This document shows, piece by piece, positions 35,608 through 45,496 of a stretch of 64,000 bases of DNA (position 1 is its first letter; each line of letters starts with the position of its first letter). A program made the translations under genes and the position numbers. The DNA comes from Pacificibacter marinus (GTDB lineage Bacteria; Pseudomonadota; Alphaproteobacteria; Rhodobacterales; Rhodobacteraceae). The notes under the pieces are model-generated. The model was given only the letters and a program-made list of their open reading frames with translations, made no database searches and was not told the DNA's origin. Location of the stretch: contig NZ_JAHKPK010000064.1 in the NCBI RefSeq assembly GCF_018860665.1, positions 62,001 to 126,000 of the forward strand, written 5' to 3'.

Positions 35608-36783
35608 TTATGCGTAGAGCGGCTCTTGCGCCATGTCAGGCTTGACGAGGCTTTGCACCGTCTCGATTGTGATATTGCCAAACCCGTTGAACCGTGTGGC
35701 CGTCGCGATGGAATAGGCGCCGCAACCGGCAAAAACCAAGTGGTCTTCTTCTTCCATATCCGCAGGAAAGCCCAATTCGGACGGCAATTTGTCAGTGCTA
35801 TCACAGGTCGGACCAAAAACGGTTCGCAACACTGGATCGCCCATGCGGCGATTGCCAAACGGACCGTAGGCTTCGATGCGATCAATAACGCCGACCAAAT
35901 GCAACTCGGACAAGCCACCGTAGATGCCATCATTCAAGAACACATGCGCATCATCGCGAATGGCTTTCACGCGGGTGACAAGCGCAAAGCTTTCCGCCAC
36001 AAGCGCACGACCAGGTTCACAAATCAATGCCGGACGCGCATCGCCAAAGGCCTCATCGGTAACGCGATCGATCAAGGCAAAAGTCGCGGACAGCTGTGGC
36101 ACAACATCGTTTAAACGGTGTGACGGGAATCCGCCGCCGACGTTTAGACGATGGATGTGTACGCCTGTGACGCGGGCAATCTTGGCCGCTGTATAGATGT
36201 AGGTTTCCCATGCTTTCGGATCAGTACATTGCGTGCCAGGGTGGAAATTAAGCGAGACATCAAAGCCAAGCTGATCCGCCAGCGTCACCAGTTCCATAGC
36301 TTTTTCAACTGTCGCGCCGAATTTGGCACCAAAGTTATAGGCAGCCCCTTCAACTGGCAGTTTGAAGCGTACGGCGATCTCAACACCATCCGCAGGCACC
36401 AATTGCCCCAGCTTCACCAGTTCAGAATGACTGTCGACAGAATAGGATTTCACGCCCAGCGCGACGGCATGTTTGATCTCAGAACGCGAGCGCACTGGAT
36501 TGTTGTAATGCAGCGCCGCATGTGGCGCCAAACGTGCGATGGTGTCCATTTCCACAGGAGAGGCCACATCAAAGCCGCTAATACCAGCCGCGATCAGGTT
36601 AATCAGAACCTCTTCGTCTGGATTGGCTTTGACCGCATAGGTCACAAGCCCAGGGAATCCTTGCAAAAATTCATGTGCACAGGCCTGAAGCGTTTCAGGT
36701 GAAAAGAACATAACCGGATGATCCGGTGAATGTGTACGAAGGTAGTCTGCGGGCGATGCCCAAAGAGTATTAGAGAGCCCCAT
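35608..36783 (-). CDS. Ornithine/diamino-acid decarboxylase, type III PLP fold
   Basis: 391 aa from the ATG at 36783 (MGLSNTLWASPADYL). PLP-binding Lys52 is in YAVKANPDEEV; HPGTQC, GGGFP, EPGRALV, FGPTCDSTD and the C-terminal CGAYSIATATRFNGF are alanine-racemase-like decarboxylase signatures. Makes putrescine from ornithine most likely; lysine as substrate cannot be excluded. The structured leader upstream (36805-36900) supports an ornithine-decarboxylase role. An in-frame GTG 10 codons upstream extends the frame into this leader. Confidence 0.85.
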   Translation of the reverse strand: MGLSNTLWASPADYLRTHSPDHPVMFFSPETLQACAHEFLQGFPGLVTYAVKANPDEEVLINLIAAGISGFDVASPVEMDTIARLAPHAALHYNNPVRSRSEIKHAVALGVKSYSVDSHSELVKLGQLVPADGVEIAVRFKLPVEGAAYNFGAKFGATVEKAMELVTLADQLGFDVSLNFHPGTQCTDPKAWETYIYTAAKIARVTGVHIHRLNVGGGFPSHRLNDVVPQLSATFALIDRVTDEAFGDARPALICEPGRALVAESFALVTRVKAIRDDAHVFLNDGIYGGLSELHLVGVIDRIEAYGPFGNRRMGDPVLRTVFGPTCDSTDKLPSELGFPADMEEEDHLVFAGCGAYSIATATRFNGFGNITIETVQSLVKPDMAQEPLYA

Positions 36784-36804
36784 TAGCGTTTCCTCACCAA
36801 CAGT

Positions 36805-36900
36805 TGCAGCCACTATCTTACCCGGGGTGTCCGGTTGGGAATGCGCTTACGCGTTAATCCAAACCAGGCCAGGTACAAGCGTCTCCGCTGCCCTTTGATC
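36805..36900 (-). ncRNA. Structured leader resembling the speF RNA motif
   Basis: On the minus strand before the decarboxylase start there are three hairpins: AGCG-GAGA-CGCT (36889-36878), CGC-GTAA-GCG (36853-36844... with wobble extension) and CCGG-ACACC-CCGG (36834-36822), linked by a conserved-looking cttgtacctggcc stretch. This matches my recollection of the alphaproteobacterial speF leader motif upstream of ornithine decarboxylases. Rfam comparison was not possible; the class call is from memory. Confidence 0.55.
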
Positions 36901-37059
36901 CTGAAACAATAGAGCGTGTATGACGTGACATTTCACCGAAAAAAAGAGTTGAAATGTACATATGATACGTTATTTTGTAAGGTATTGAAGTTAATTTGTT
37001 AGTTATGTAGCATCCCCTATCGGCCAAGACTGGGGGTCGACTTTCAAAAGGAACGTTTC

Positions 37060-37491
37060 ATGGATGATTTGGACCAAAAAATACTCGCAGCGATGGCCAC
37101 TGATTCATCGACCTCTGTCTCGCGATTGGCGCGACGGTTTAAGGTCGCACGCTCGACCGTACAGGCGCGATTGGAAAAGCTAGAAACCAACGGGACGATT
37201 GCAGGCTATACAATCAAATTGGGAGACGTCGCATTGGCCCGACGGGTCAAGGCCACCGTGCTGGTCTATTGTGAACCGCGCGCCTCCGCAGGTGTGGTCG
37301 GAAAACTCAAGGCTATACCCGACGTGGAAATGGTGGCCACATCAACGGGGCGTGTTGATTTAATTACGCAAATAGCTTGCGCCACCACCGAAGATATCGA
37401 CCAAACATTAGATCAAATTGCGTCGACCACAGGCGTTCAAGACATCGAAAGCCTGATTCATCTCAGCGTCAAATTTGACCGCTCTATTTAA
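37060..37491 (+). CDS. Lrp/AsnC-family regulator
   Basis: 143 aa. N-terminal HTH (MDDLDQKILAAMATDSSTSVSRLARRF, VARSTVQARLEKLE) and a C-terminal RAM ligand-binding domain. Divergent from the decarboxylase with a 276-bp gap, so it may control that gene, but no operator is proven. A aaaagg ribosome site precedes the ATG. Confidence 0.9.
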   Translation: MDDLDQKILAAMATDSSTSVSRLARRFKVARSTVQARLEKLETNGTIAGYTIKLGDVALARRVKATVLVYCEPRASAGVVGKLKAIPDVEMVATSTGRVDLITQIACATTEDIDQTLDQIASTTGVQDIESLIHLSVKFDRSI

Positions 37492-37505
37492 CGATGCCCT
37501 ACGCG

Positions 37506-38651
37506 TTATGCTGCAGCATGAGGTGCCAGACCGCTTTTGGATGCGTTACGTGATTCATTTGAATTGGCTTCGCCGCGCGCGATGGCTTCAATCACCCGAA
37601 GAGATAAGGCGATAGAACGCCCAGGGTCAGCAAGCTGGTTGGTTGTCCCCGCCACATAAATTTTAAGCTTGGGGGCATAAAATGCAAAACTGCCCCCAAA
37701 GCCAAAATGGCCATAGACTGCGGGCAATTTCCGCCCCCATGACCAAGGGTCTTTAAGACGAAACTTGAGCGCCACCAAGCGCGATGCATCAACGCGCATC
37801 ACGCCAAGGCCGTAATCAATAGGCGGATGCAACGGTTTCCAGTCGTACAAATCACGGATGTGCTGGCGTTCGAACAAATACCCTTCAAAGAAACTGCGCA
37901 AGAAAATCAACCCATCGCGCGAGGTCGTCACCAATCCGGCATCTGCTTGAAAAGACGTCATGCTACGCGGCACTATAACCTCTTGAGTGTGGGACATCAG
38001 ATTGACTGGCCGCGTGTCAGAAGGGTCATTGTAAATATAAGTGGCACTCAACCCAAGTGGTCGCGTGATGCGATCTTGAACAACCTGTGAAAAACTTTTT
38101 TGCTCGAGCGCCTCGATCACCTTCCCCAAAATATGAAAATTGCTGTCCGCATAAAGCGCCTTAGATGACACACCGGGTGCTTTTATCGCGCCATGAGACC
38201 GCGTGCGCGCGATCACATCTTCAAACGTCCAAGACGTGTCGCCCCCCTTTAAGAGGGTATGCTGCAAGTTTCTGGCACGATTGCGAAAGACAAAGAAATC
38301 ACCCAAGCCGGACGTCTGCGACATCAGATGCCTGATGGTGATGTCATCCGTATAATCGACAGCATCTTTGACATGAATTTCGATGCATGATTTTCTATCA
38401 GCTATGTAGGAAATAAAAGGCGTATCAAAGGTCACTTTGCCTTCATCGCGCAGCTGCATCAAAATCGCCACGACATATAGCTTTGCTATGGATGTCGCAA
38501 AATAAGGCGTGCGCGCATCCAACTGTCCCGCATTGAAATTGTAATGCGATGCGTCTGACTGTCGATATGCTGAAATCGCGATTCCGCTGTATTGCGCGCT
38601 TTCCACCATGCGAGCAATGTCTCGATCCAAATGTGTTTGCCTGTCGCCCAT
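37506..38651 (-). CDS. Serine hydrolase, beta-lactamase/DD-peptidase fold
   Basis: 381 aa. The class C beta-lactamase-like Ser-x-x-Lys motif is SIAKLY (about residues 54-59) and the Tyr-x-Asn region is weaker. Other blocks: LMSQTSGLGDFF (HLLxHTSGL equivalent) and GHFGFGGSFAFYAP (HTGFTG equivalent, carrying the third motif as GHFGFGG). No signal peptide, so cytoplasmic. Substrate unknown; family includes esterases and peptidases. Confidence 0.8.
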   Translation of the reverse strand: MGDRQTHLDRDIARMVESAQYSGIAISAYRQSDASHYNFNAGQLDARTPYFATSIAKLYVVAILMQLRDEGKVTFDTPFISYIADRKSCIEIHVKDAVDYTDDITIRHLMSQTSGLGDFFVFRNRARNLQHTLLKGGDTSWTFEDVIARTRSHGAIKAPGVSSKALYADSNFHILGKVIEALEQKSFSQVVQDRITRPLGLSATYIYNDPSDTRPVNLMSHTQEVIVPRSMTSFQADAGLVTTSRDGLIFLRSFFEGYLFERQHIRDLYDWKPLHPPIDYGLGVMRVDASRLVALKFRLKDPWSWGRKLPAVYGHFGFGGSFAFYAPKLKIYVAGTTNQLADPGRSIALSLRVIEAIARGEANSNESRNASKSGLAPHAAA

Positions 38652-38980
38652 GCTGCATGTCTCCTATCGCAGCCTATCTTTTAGGTCCAAAACCTTAAGT
38701 CACCGTCAATTTTTAATGTCCGCCAAGTGGCGATTTCTGGGCAGCAAGTGACGCATTTCGACAACCGCGGCCCCGGTTTGCTAAATATGCCCCAACCCCA
38801 TGCTTTCGACGAAACATTACAGGCTCCCCCAAGGCCGAAAGCGCAGAAGACCATCAAATGTCATAAAGTCTTGCAAGTTTGTCCATTCGGCAGGGCAACA
38901 TCCTCGGGTTTCACCCTTTCCCTTGCCGTGGCCGCGCGGTACATATCGCGCAACAGGAATGACGTATTAGGCGGCTTATC
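38652..38980. other. 329-bp intergenic region before valS
   Basis: Open frames here have no recognisable coding quality and overlap both gene boundaries. The region probably contains the valS promoter and the serine hydrolase promoter; I see no T-box, hairpin or repeat of note. Confidence 0.5.
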
Positions 38981-41900
38981 ATGACCATGGACAAAGTTTT
39001 TGACGCGAAAACAGCGGAAACGCGGATTTATAGCGATTGGGAAAAGGCAGGGGCTTTCAAGGCTGGCGCCAATAAATCGCGCGAGGAAACCTTTACCATC
39101 ATGCTGCCCCCGCCCAATGTGACGGGCGCTTTGCACGTCGGCCATGCCTTTAACCACACCTTGCAAGACATCATGGTGCGCTGGCATCGGATGCGCGGCT
39201 TTGACACCCTGTGGCAGCCCGGCCAAGACCACGCAGGCATCGCGACGCAATTGCAGGTCGAAAAGAAACTCATGGCTGATGAGGGCAAGAAACGTGCTGA
39301 TTTGGGCCGCGATGAATTTCTATCCCGTGTCTGGGATTGGAAAGGCCAATACGGAACGACAATTATCGAGCAAATGAAACGCTTGGGCAATTCCTGTGAT
39401 TGGTCGCGCAACGCCTTTACCATGTCCGGCGCGCCAAACGCCCCTGCTGGCGAAGAGGGCAATTTCCACGATGCCGTGATCAAAGTCTTTGTCGAGATGC
39501 ACTCCAAAGGCCTGATCTATCGCGGCAAACGCCTGACCAACTGGGACCCGCATTTTGAAACCGCGATTTCCGATCTCGAAGTGGAAAACATCGAAGTCGC
39601 GGGGCACATGTGGCACTTTAAGTACAAGCTCGCCAAAAACCCTGAAACGGGCGAAAGTGAGAAGTATAACTATGTGGAAAAAGACGAAGACGGAAATGTA
39701 GTTTTCTCTGAAGAACGCGACTACATTTCCATCGCCACCACGCGTCCTGAAACCATGCTGGGCGATGGCGCTGTTGCTGTGCACCCCTCTGACGAGCGTT
39801 ACGCGCCTATTGTTGGCAAAATGGTGCATCTGCCGCTCTGTGATCGTTTGATCCCGATTGTCACCGATGAATACCCCGACAAAGATTTCGGCTCTGGTGC
39901 GGTGAAAATCACCGGCGCGCATGATTTCAACGACTACCAAGTCGCCAAACGCTGCAAATTGCCGATGTACCGCTTGATGGATCGCAAGGGCGCGATGCGC
40001 GATGATGGCGAGGCCTATGAGGTTTGTGTGGACCGCGCGCGTGAAATCGCGGCGGGGGCTGAGGCCATTGAATCCGAGATCGACGCGCTCAACCTTGTGC
40101 CAGAAAAATACCGTGGCATGGATCGTTTCGATGCGCGCAAAGCCGTCATCGCTGACATCACCAATGCTGGTTTGGCCGTGATGCATACCGTCACCAAGAA
40201 AGTCAAAGACGATGAGGGCGTAGAGACAGAAGTGTCTGAAACCGTGCCTTACGTTGAAAACAAACCTGTGATGCAGCCCTTTGGCGACCGTTCCAAAGTG
40301 GTGATCGAGCCTATGTTGACGGATCAGTGGTTTGTCGATGCAGAGAAAATCGTTGGCCCTGCGCTGGATGCTGTCCGTGACGGCAAAACCCAGATCATCC
40401 CAGACTCGGGCCGTAAAGTGTACAACCACTGGCTTGAGAATATCGAACCTTGGTGTATTTCGCGTCAATTGTGGTGGGGGCACCAGATTCCGGTTTGGTA
40501 CGTTCCAGGCCAAGACGATTGGTACCCTATTTGTGCGGCGACAGAAGCAGAGGCAATCGAAAAGGCCAAACTGCAATCTGCTGACGGCACAGATTTCCGC
40601 ATCGTTGCAGATGAACAAGAAGCCGCAGCGCTTTTGGCCGAACAGATCAAGCTGATGGACACCAAGAACGAAGGTGAAATCAGATCCTTTGAGGGTCCGA
40701 TGGAAGTGCCAATGTTCCGCGACCCCGACGTCCTAGACACATGGTTCTCCTCCGGCCTTTGGCCCATCGGCACGCTCGGCTGGCCTGAGTGGACGGAAGA
40801 GACCTCGAAATACTTCTCGACAGACGTGTTGGTCACCGGCCAAGACATTCTGTTCTTCTGGGTTGCGCGGATGATGATGATGCAATTGGCTGTGGTCGAT
40901 GAAGTGCCGTTCCACACCATTTACCTGCACCAGCTCGTGCGTGACGAGAAGGGCAAGAAGATGTCCAAGACCACGGGCAATGTCATCGACCCGCTGGAAA
41001 TCATTGACGAATACGGCGCCGATGCGCTGCGCTTTACCAATGCGTCCATGGCTGCCATCGGTGGGGTTTTGAAACTGTCCGAGGATAGCATCAAAGGCTA
41101 CCGCAACTTTGGCACTAAAATCTGGAACGCAGCTAGATTTGCCGAAATGAACCAAGTGTTCGAGGTCTATGACCCCTCTGTGATGCCACAGCCAAACGCC
41201 ACGGTGAACAAATGGATCATCGGCGAAGTCGCCAAAACCCGCGCCGAAGTTGACGCCGCAATCGAAGCCTACCGTTTCAACGATGCCGCCAATGCGCTTT
41301 ACGGCTTTGTTTGGGGCAAATTCTGTGACTGGTATGTCGAGCTTGCGAAACCATTGTTGTTTGCTGAAGACGAAGCGGTCTTGGCCGAAACACGTCAAAC
41401 AATGGGCTGGGCCTTAGACCAAGCGCTTATCATGTTGCACCCCTTTATGCCGTTTATCACCGAAGAACTTTGGGGCACTGTTAAAACAGATCGCGGTCTT
41501 TTGGCCGTCACCGATTGGCCAACCTATGGCGCTGATTTGATCGATGCCGAGGCCGACCGTGAAATGAACTGGGTGATCAATCTGATCGAACGCATCCGGT
41601 CTTCACGCGCTGAAGTGCACGTACCTGCGGGGCTGAAAATCCCGATGGTACAGGTCGAATTGGACGATGCGGGCAAAACCGCTTGGACCAACAACGAGGC
41701 CCTGATCATGAAACTCGCGCGCATCGACAGCCTGACTGTCGGCCCGATGCCCAAAGGCGCGATCACCATTCCGGTTGAGGGCGGCACATTCGCGCTGCCG
41801 CTCGCGGGCGTGATTGATATTGCTGAGGAAAAAGCACGGCTTGAGAAAACCATGCAAAAACTGGCCAAAGAACTGGGCGGTTTGCGCGGACGTTTGAACA

Positions 41901-42025
41901 ATCCGAAATTCGCGGCCTCTGCCCCTGCTGATGTTGTGGCCGAAGCCCAAGCAAATCTAGCAGCCCGCGAAGAGGAAGAAGGCAAACTCAAAGCGGCCCT
42001 TGCCCGTTTGGCCGAAATTGGCTGA
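38981..42025 (+). CDS. valS: Valyl-tRNA synthetase
   Basis: 1014 aa. Class I synthetase charging tRNA-Val, with editing domain. HIGH motif appears as HVGH (in [11 protein letters not shown]), KMSKS as KMSKT ([10 protein letters not shown]), and the C-terminal coiled coil ([24 protein letters not shown]) is present. Length exceeds E. coli ValS (951). A perfect terminator follows. Confidence 0.98.
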   Translation: MTMDKVFDAKTAETRIYSDWEKAGAFKAGANKSREETFTIMLPPPNVTGALHVGHAFNHTLQDIMVRWHRMRGFDTLWQPGQDHAGIATQLQVEKKLMADEGKKRADLGRDEFLSRVWDWKGQYGTTIIEQMKRLGNSCDWSRNAFTMSGAPNAPAGEEGNFHDAVIKVFVEMHSKGLIYRGKRLTNWDPHFETAISDLEVENIEVAGHMWHFKYKLAKNPETGESEKYNYVEKDEDGNVVFSEERDYISIATTRPETMLGDGAVAVHPSDERYAPIVGKMVHLPLCDRLIPIVTDEYPDKDFGSGAVKITGAHDFNDYQVAKRCKLPMYRLMDRKGAMRDDGEAYEVCVDRAREIAAGAEAIESEIDALNLVPEKYRGMDRFDARKAVIADITNAGLAVMHTVTKKVKDDEGVETEVSETVPYVENKPVMQPFGDRSKVVIEPMLTDQWFVDAEKIVGPALDAVRDGKTQIIPDSGRKVYNHWLENIEPWCISRQLWWGHQIPVWYVPGQDDWYPICAATEAEAIEKAKLQSADGTDFRIVADEQEAAALLAEQIKLMDTKNEGEIRSFEGPMEVPMFRDPDVLDTWFSSGLWPIGTLGWPEWTEETSKYFSTDVLVTGQDILFFWVARMMMMQLAVVDEVPFHTIYLHQLVRDEKGKKMSKTTGNVIDPLEIIDEYGADALRFTNASMAAIGGVLKLSEDSIKGYRNFGTKIWNAARFAEMNQVFEVYDPSVMPQPNATVNKWIIGEVAKTRAEVDAAIEAYRFNDAANALYGFVWGKFCDWYVELAKPLLFAEDEAVLAETRQTMGWALDQALIMLHPFMPFITEELWGTVKTDRGLLAVTDWPTYGADLIDAEADREMNWVINLIERIRSSRAEVHVPAGLKIPMVQVELDDAGKTAWTNNEALIMKLARIDSLTVGPMPKGAITIPVEGGTFALPLAGVIDIAEEKARLEKTMQKLAKELGGLRGRLNNPKFAASAPADVVAEAQANLAAREEEEGKLKAALARLAEIG

Positions 42026-42044
42026 GAGTATACACCTTGAATTT

Positions 42045-42078
42045 AAAAACGGGCGCAGCGAAATCTGCGCCCGTTTTT
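42045..42078 (+). terminator. Intrinsic terminator after valS
   Basis: A 14-bp perfect stem aaaaacgggcgcag / ctgcgcccgttttt with a 6-nt loop. A/T symmetry at both ends allows bidirectional function. Confidence 0.9.
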
Positions 42079-42157
42079 ACTATCTTGTTGGCAGTCTAGT
42101 TTGTCGTCTGGGCCATGACCACTTGTCCGCGCCCGCGACTTGGGGCAGATATTGACC

Positions 42158-43279
42158 ATGACAGATACACGCCTCACCCCACTTGCCGCCTCATTGCCCT
42201 CGACCATTCCCTTTGTCGCGCCTGAGCGGATCGAAGCTGAACGCGGAACCGCGTTTGCCGCACGTCTTGGCGCGAATGAGCTGTCTTTTGGCCCCTCTCC
42301 CAAAGCCATCACCGCGATGACAGATGCGCTAAGTGGCATTTGGAAATACGGCGTGCCCGAAAATGAACCGCTGCGCACTGAGTTGGCGACGCACCTGAAC
42401 ATCGCGGCTGAAGCTGTGACCATCGGCGAAGGCATCGATGGATTGCTGGGCATCTTGGTGCGGTTGTATGTGGGGGCGGGGGACGCTGTGGTGACCTCTG
42501 ACGGGTCATACCCGACATTTAACTATCACGTGGCGGGCGCTGGCGGCGTGTTGCACAAAGTCCCTTATAAAGACGATTTTGAAGACCCTAAGGCGCTGAT
42601 CGCCAAAGCAAGTGAGGTTGGCGCGAAACTTGTGTACTTGTCCAATCCGAACAATCCTATGGGCAGCGTACACAACGCGCAAACCGTGCAATCGATGATC
42701 GATGCAGTGCCTGAAGGCTGTCTATTGGTGCTGGACGAAGCCTATGCGGAATTCGCGCCTGACGGCACAACTCCTCAGATAGATACCTCTGACAAGCGCG
42801 TGATCCGTTTTCGTACCTTTTCAAAGGCTTATGGTCTTGCTGGCGCGCGGATTGGTTACGGTATTTCGCACCCAGAGATCATCAGCGGCTTTGACAAAAC
42901 CCGCAATCATTTTGGGGTGAACCGTGTGGCCCAAGCCGGCGCTTTGGCCGCTTTGCACGACCACGATTACCTATCTGAAATCCTAGAAAAGGTCGACCAA
43001 TCCCGCGCCCGCATTGCAAAAATCGCACAAAACAATGGGCTGATCCCCCTGCCGTCTGCCACCAATTTTGTCACGATTGACTGCGGGCGTGATGGTGACT
43101 TCGCCCGCGCGCTTTTGGCAGCGCTCAGCGCAAGAGGCGTATTTGTCCGTATGCCGGGCGCAGCCCCACTGGATCGCTGCATTCGGATCTCAGTGGGACT
43201 TCCGCTGGAGTTGGATATTTTGTCCGAATGCCTGCCTCTGGCTTTGCAAGACGCGCGTGATCACATCGACAAAACTTAA
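42158..43279 (+). CDS. Histidinol-phosphate-type class I/II aminotransferase
   Basis: 373 aa from the ATG at 42158. PLP fold I; catalytic Lys in TFSKAYGLAGARIGYG, plus YLSNPNNPMGS and LVLDEAYAEF. Resembles HisC-like proteins, which can act on histidinol phosphate, aromatic or branched amino acids. The isolation from a his operon leaves the substrate open. A further in-frame ATG six codons upstream is possible. Its stop overlaps the convergent aminotransferase by four bases. Confidence 0.85.
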   Translation: MTDTRLTPLAASLPSTIPFVAPERIEAERGTAFAARLGANELSFGPSPKAITAMTDALSGIWKYGVPENEPLRTELATHLNIAAEAVTIGEGIDGLLGILVRLYVGAGDAVVTSDGSYPTFNYHVAGAGGVLHKVPYKDDFEDPKALIAKASEVGAKLVYLSNPNNPMGSVHNAQTVQSMIDAVPEGCLLVLDEAYAEFAPDGTTPQIDTSDKRVIRFRTFSKAYGLAGARIGYGISHPEIISGFDKTRNHFGVNRVAQAGALAALHDHDYLSEILEKVDQSRARIAKIAQNNGLIPLPSATNFVTIDCGRDGDFARALLAALSARGVFVRMPGAAPLDRCIRISVGLPLELDILSECLPLALQDARDHIDKT

Positions 43280-44526
43280 CCGCCGCAACACCCGCCCGCC
43301 TCGGCTGGCGGGGTCACCGTTCCAGCGTTGCTGGCCAAAAACTGCGCAGCGGCAGTTACACCACCTGCCCCATGCGGGATATCCAGCGCAACAAATCCGG
43401 TTTCAATCGCACCTATAACGCCCAAAACCATCTGCGCATTTAAGTGCCCCATATGGCCGATGCGGAAATATCCGTGCCATTCTGCCGCGTCCCAAGCGGC
43501 CATACCCAAGGGAATGCCAAGCGTGACGCCCATGTGTTCAGTCAGCCAATCACGCAATCGCGTGCCATCAGGTTCCGTCAACTTCAACGCTGTGACAGCA
43601 TGCGACCGATGTGCAGGGTCAGCGACGTTCAAGACCAAATCGCCCCCCTGCCCCCAAGCCTGTGCGGCCGCCCAATACGCCCCAGCCAAAACAGCATGAC
43701 GGTTCCAGACATTTTCCATCCCCTCATCCAACAGCATGTCCACAGCTGTGCGCAGAGCATACAAGTGCTGCGTCGGCGGTGTGCCACCAAAGAATTCGTA
43801 AAGATGCACGGGATTTGTGCGCAAGTTCCAATCCCAATAGGGCGTGCGCATATCGGCGGATTGCCCAGCGGCGAGCGCCTTGTCTGAGACCCAAATAAAT
43901 CCCATCCCTGCAGGTGTCATCAACCCCTTTTGCGAGGCAGCGATGGCAACATCTACGCCCCAAGCATCCATTTCAAATCGGTCACAGGCCATGGAAGCCA
44001 CGCAATCCACAGCGTAAATCGCGGGGTGGCCTGCGGCGTCTATCGCAGCGCGGATCGCTTTGATATCGTTGCACAATGAGGTCGCCGTATCCACATGCGT
44101 GACCAGAACAGCTTTGATCTTGTGATCCGTATCAGCGCGCAAAGCCTGCTCGACTTTTGCGGGATCAATCGCTGCTTTTTTGCCAAAATCCAAACGTTGC
44201 ACCGATGCTCCAAGACTTTCAGCGACATCAGCCCAGCCTTCACCAAAAGCACCGGACAAACAGGCCAAGACTGCGTCCCCGCGTGAGATCATATTGGTCA
44301 AAGATGCCTCCCAAAGACCATGCCCGTTGGAAATATACATCGCCACATGATGTTGCGTGCGTGCGATTTTTTTTAGATCGGGAATAAGCCCATGGGTCAA
44401 TTCGACCAATTCGCCAGTATAAATATTTGGTGCTGGGCGCTGCATTGCTTGTAAAACGGCATCCGGCAGAACGGATGGACCAGGAATGGCAAGGTAATGG
44501 CGACCATTTGACAGTGACATATTCAA
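43276..44526 (-). CDS. Alanine/serine-glyoxylate-type aminotransferase, class V
   Basis: 416 aa. PLP class V: catalytic Lys in AIAASQKGLMTPAGMGF; conserved GPSVLPDAVLQAM and HVDTATSLCND. Related to serine-glyoxylate or alanine-glyoxylate aminotransferases. The C-terminus ends in the unusual Cys-rich GGCCGG. Converges on the HisC-like gene with a four-base overlap. The alternative start is the second Met (44520). Confidence 0.85.
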   Translation of the reverse strand: MNMSLSNGRHYLAIPGPSVLPDAVLQAMQRPAPNIYTGELVELTHGLIPDLKKIARTQHHVAMYISNGHGLWEASLTNMISRGDAVLACLSGAFGEGWADVAESLGASVQRLDFGKKAAIDPAKVEQALRADTDHKIKAVLVTHVDTATSLCNDIKAIRAAIDAAGHPAIYAVDCVASMACDRFEMDAWGVDVAIAASQKGLMTPAGMGFIWVSDKALAAGQSADMRTPYWDWNLRTNPVHLYEFFGGTPPTQHLYALRTAVDMLLDEGMENVWNRHAVLAGAYWAAAQAWGQGGDLVLNVADPAHRSHAVTALKLTEPDGTRLRDWLTEHMGVTLGIPLGMAAWDAAEWHGYFRIGHMGHLNAQMVLGVIGAIETGFVALDIPHGAGGVTAAAQFLASNAGTVTPPAEAGGCCGG

Positions 44527-44721
44527 ATCCTACGTAATGAGACCTTAACCGGTAACGCGCAGAATTCCTTTGGTCAATCTGCACGATTGGCGCGGCAAGA
44601 TTGACGTAAGGGAGGGCTGATGCCTGCAATGTTTCGTGGCACATGCACGAGAAAGCAGCGGCTTGCGAGAAAAGCGGATTGAAGATACACAGCGCAGACT
44701 GGATTTTCCACATGAGGCAAC

Positions 44722-45417
44722 ATGTCAAAGACACTTAAAGAACGTTTCAAAGATCTTGAATACGGACGCGTGGGCGCCTTTGGCAATGACGTGTCGACAC
44801 CACGCACACGTCGGTTGGCCTATTGGCATTTCCAATTGTTTGATCACGCATTTTTACGGGGCCTTTGGCACAACCTGTATGAAATCGCGCCGGGGGTGTG
44901 GCGCTCGAACCAGCCCTCGCCCAAACGTATCGAAAAATATAAAAAGATGGGGATCAAAACGATCCTATCTTTGCGCGGAAATCCAAGCCAACCCATCAGT
45001 TTTATGCTGCTGGAAAAACAGGCCTGCAAAGACCACGGCATTACTTTGGTGACCGAACAGTTGAGCGCCCGCAGCTTGGCGCCTAAAGAGGCATATTTGC
45101 GTGTTTTGGATCGGCTGGAACAGCTTGAGCCCCCGTTTTTGCTGCATTGTAAATCCGGTGCGGATCGCGCTGGTTTGGTTTCAGCGCTTTATCTTTTGCA
45201 TGTCAAAGGAGCCCCAGTCAGCGAGGCGCGCAAACAATTGCATTGGCGGTTTGCCCATTTGAAAAGCACAAAAACGGGCATTCTGGATCACCTGCTAGAC
45301 TGTTATGAGGCCGACATCATGCGCCTTGGCGAGATTCCGATCCGCCAGTGGTTCGAGAACCATTTTGACCAAGAGGCAATAACCGCAAGCTTTAAGCCTC
45401 TTTGGAAACACTCGTAA
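44722..45417 (+). CDS. Dual-specificity/tyrosine-phosphatase-like protein
   Basis: 231 aa. The phosphatase loop is HCKSGADRAG (Cys-x5-Arg), preceded by WRSNQPSPKRIEKYKKMGIKTILSLRG, a pattern of bacterial tyrosine-phosphatase family proteins. The N-terminal ~45 residues contain no signal peptide. Lies directly before the ABC exporter gene; a linked role in lipid or polysaccharide export is possible but unproven. Confidence 0.85.
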   Translation: MSKTLKERFKDLEYGRVGAFGNDVSTPRTRRLAYWHFQLFDHAFLRGLWHNLYEIAPGVWRSNQPSPKRIEKYKKMGIKTILSLRGNPSQPISFMLLEKQACKDHGITLVTEQLSARSLAPKEAYLRVLDRLEQLEPPFLLHCKSGADRAGLVSALYLLHVKGAPVSEARKQLHWRFAHLKSTKTGILDHLLDCYEADIMRLGEIPIRQWFENHFDQEAITASFKPLWKHS

Positions 45418-45496
45418 CTGTGTAAATATCGCACCGGCGGCTTAACCGTAGCCGCTGGCACGCTGGGCGAAACGCCTCTTACTGTCAGGATCTTGA

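Noticed and set aside
38727-38984. 85-codon frame before valS
   Set aside because: No ribosome site or protein-like composition; overlaps the valS start.
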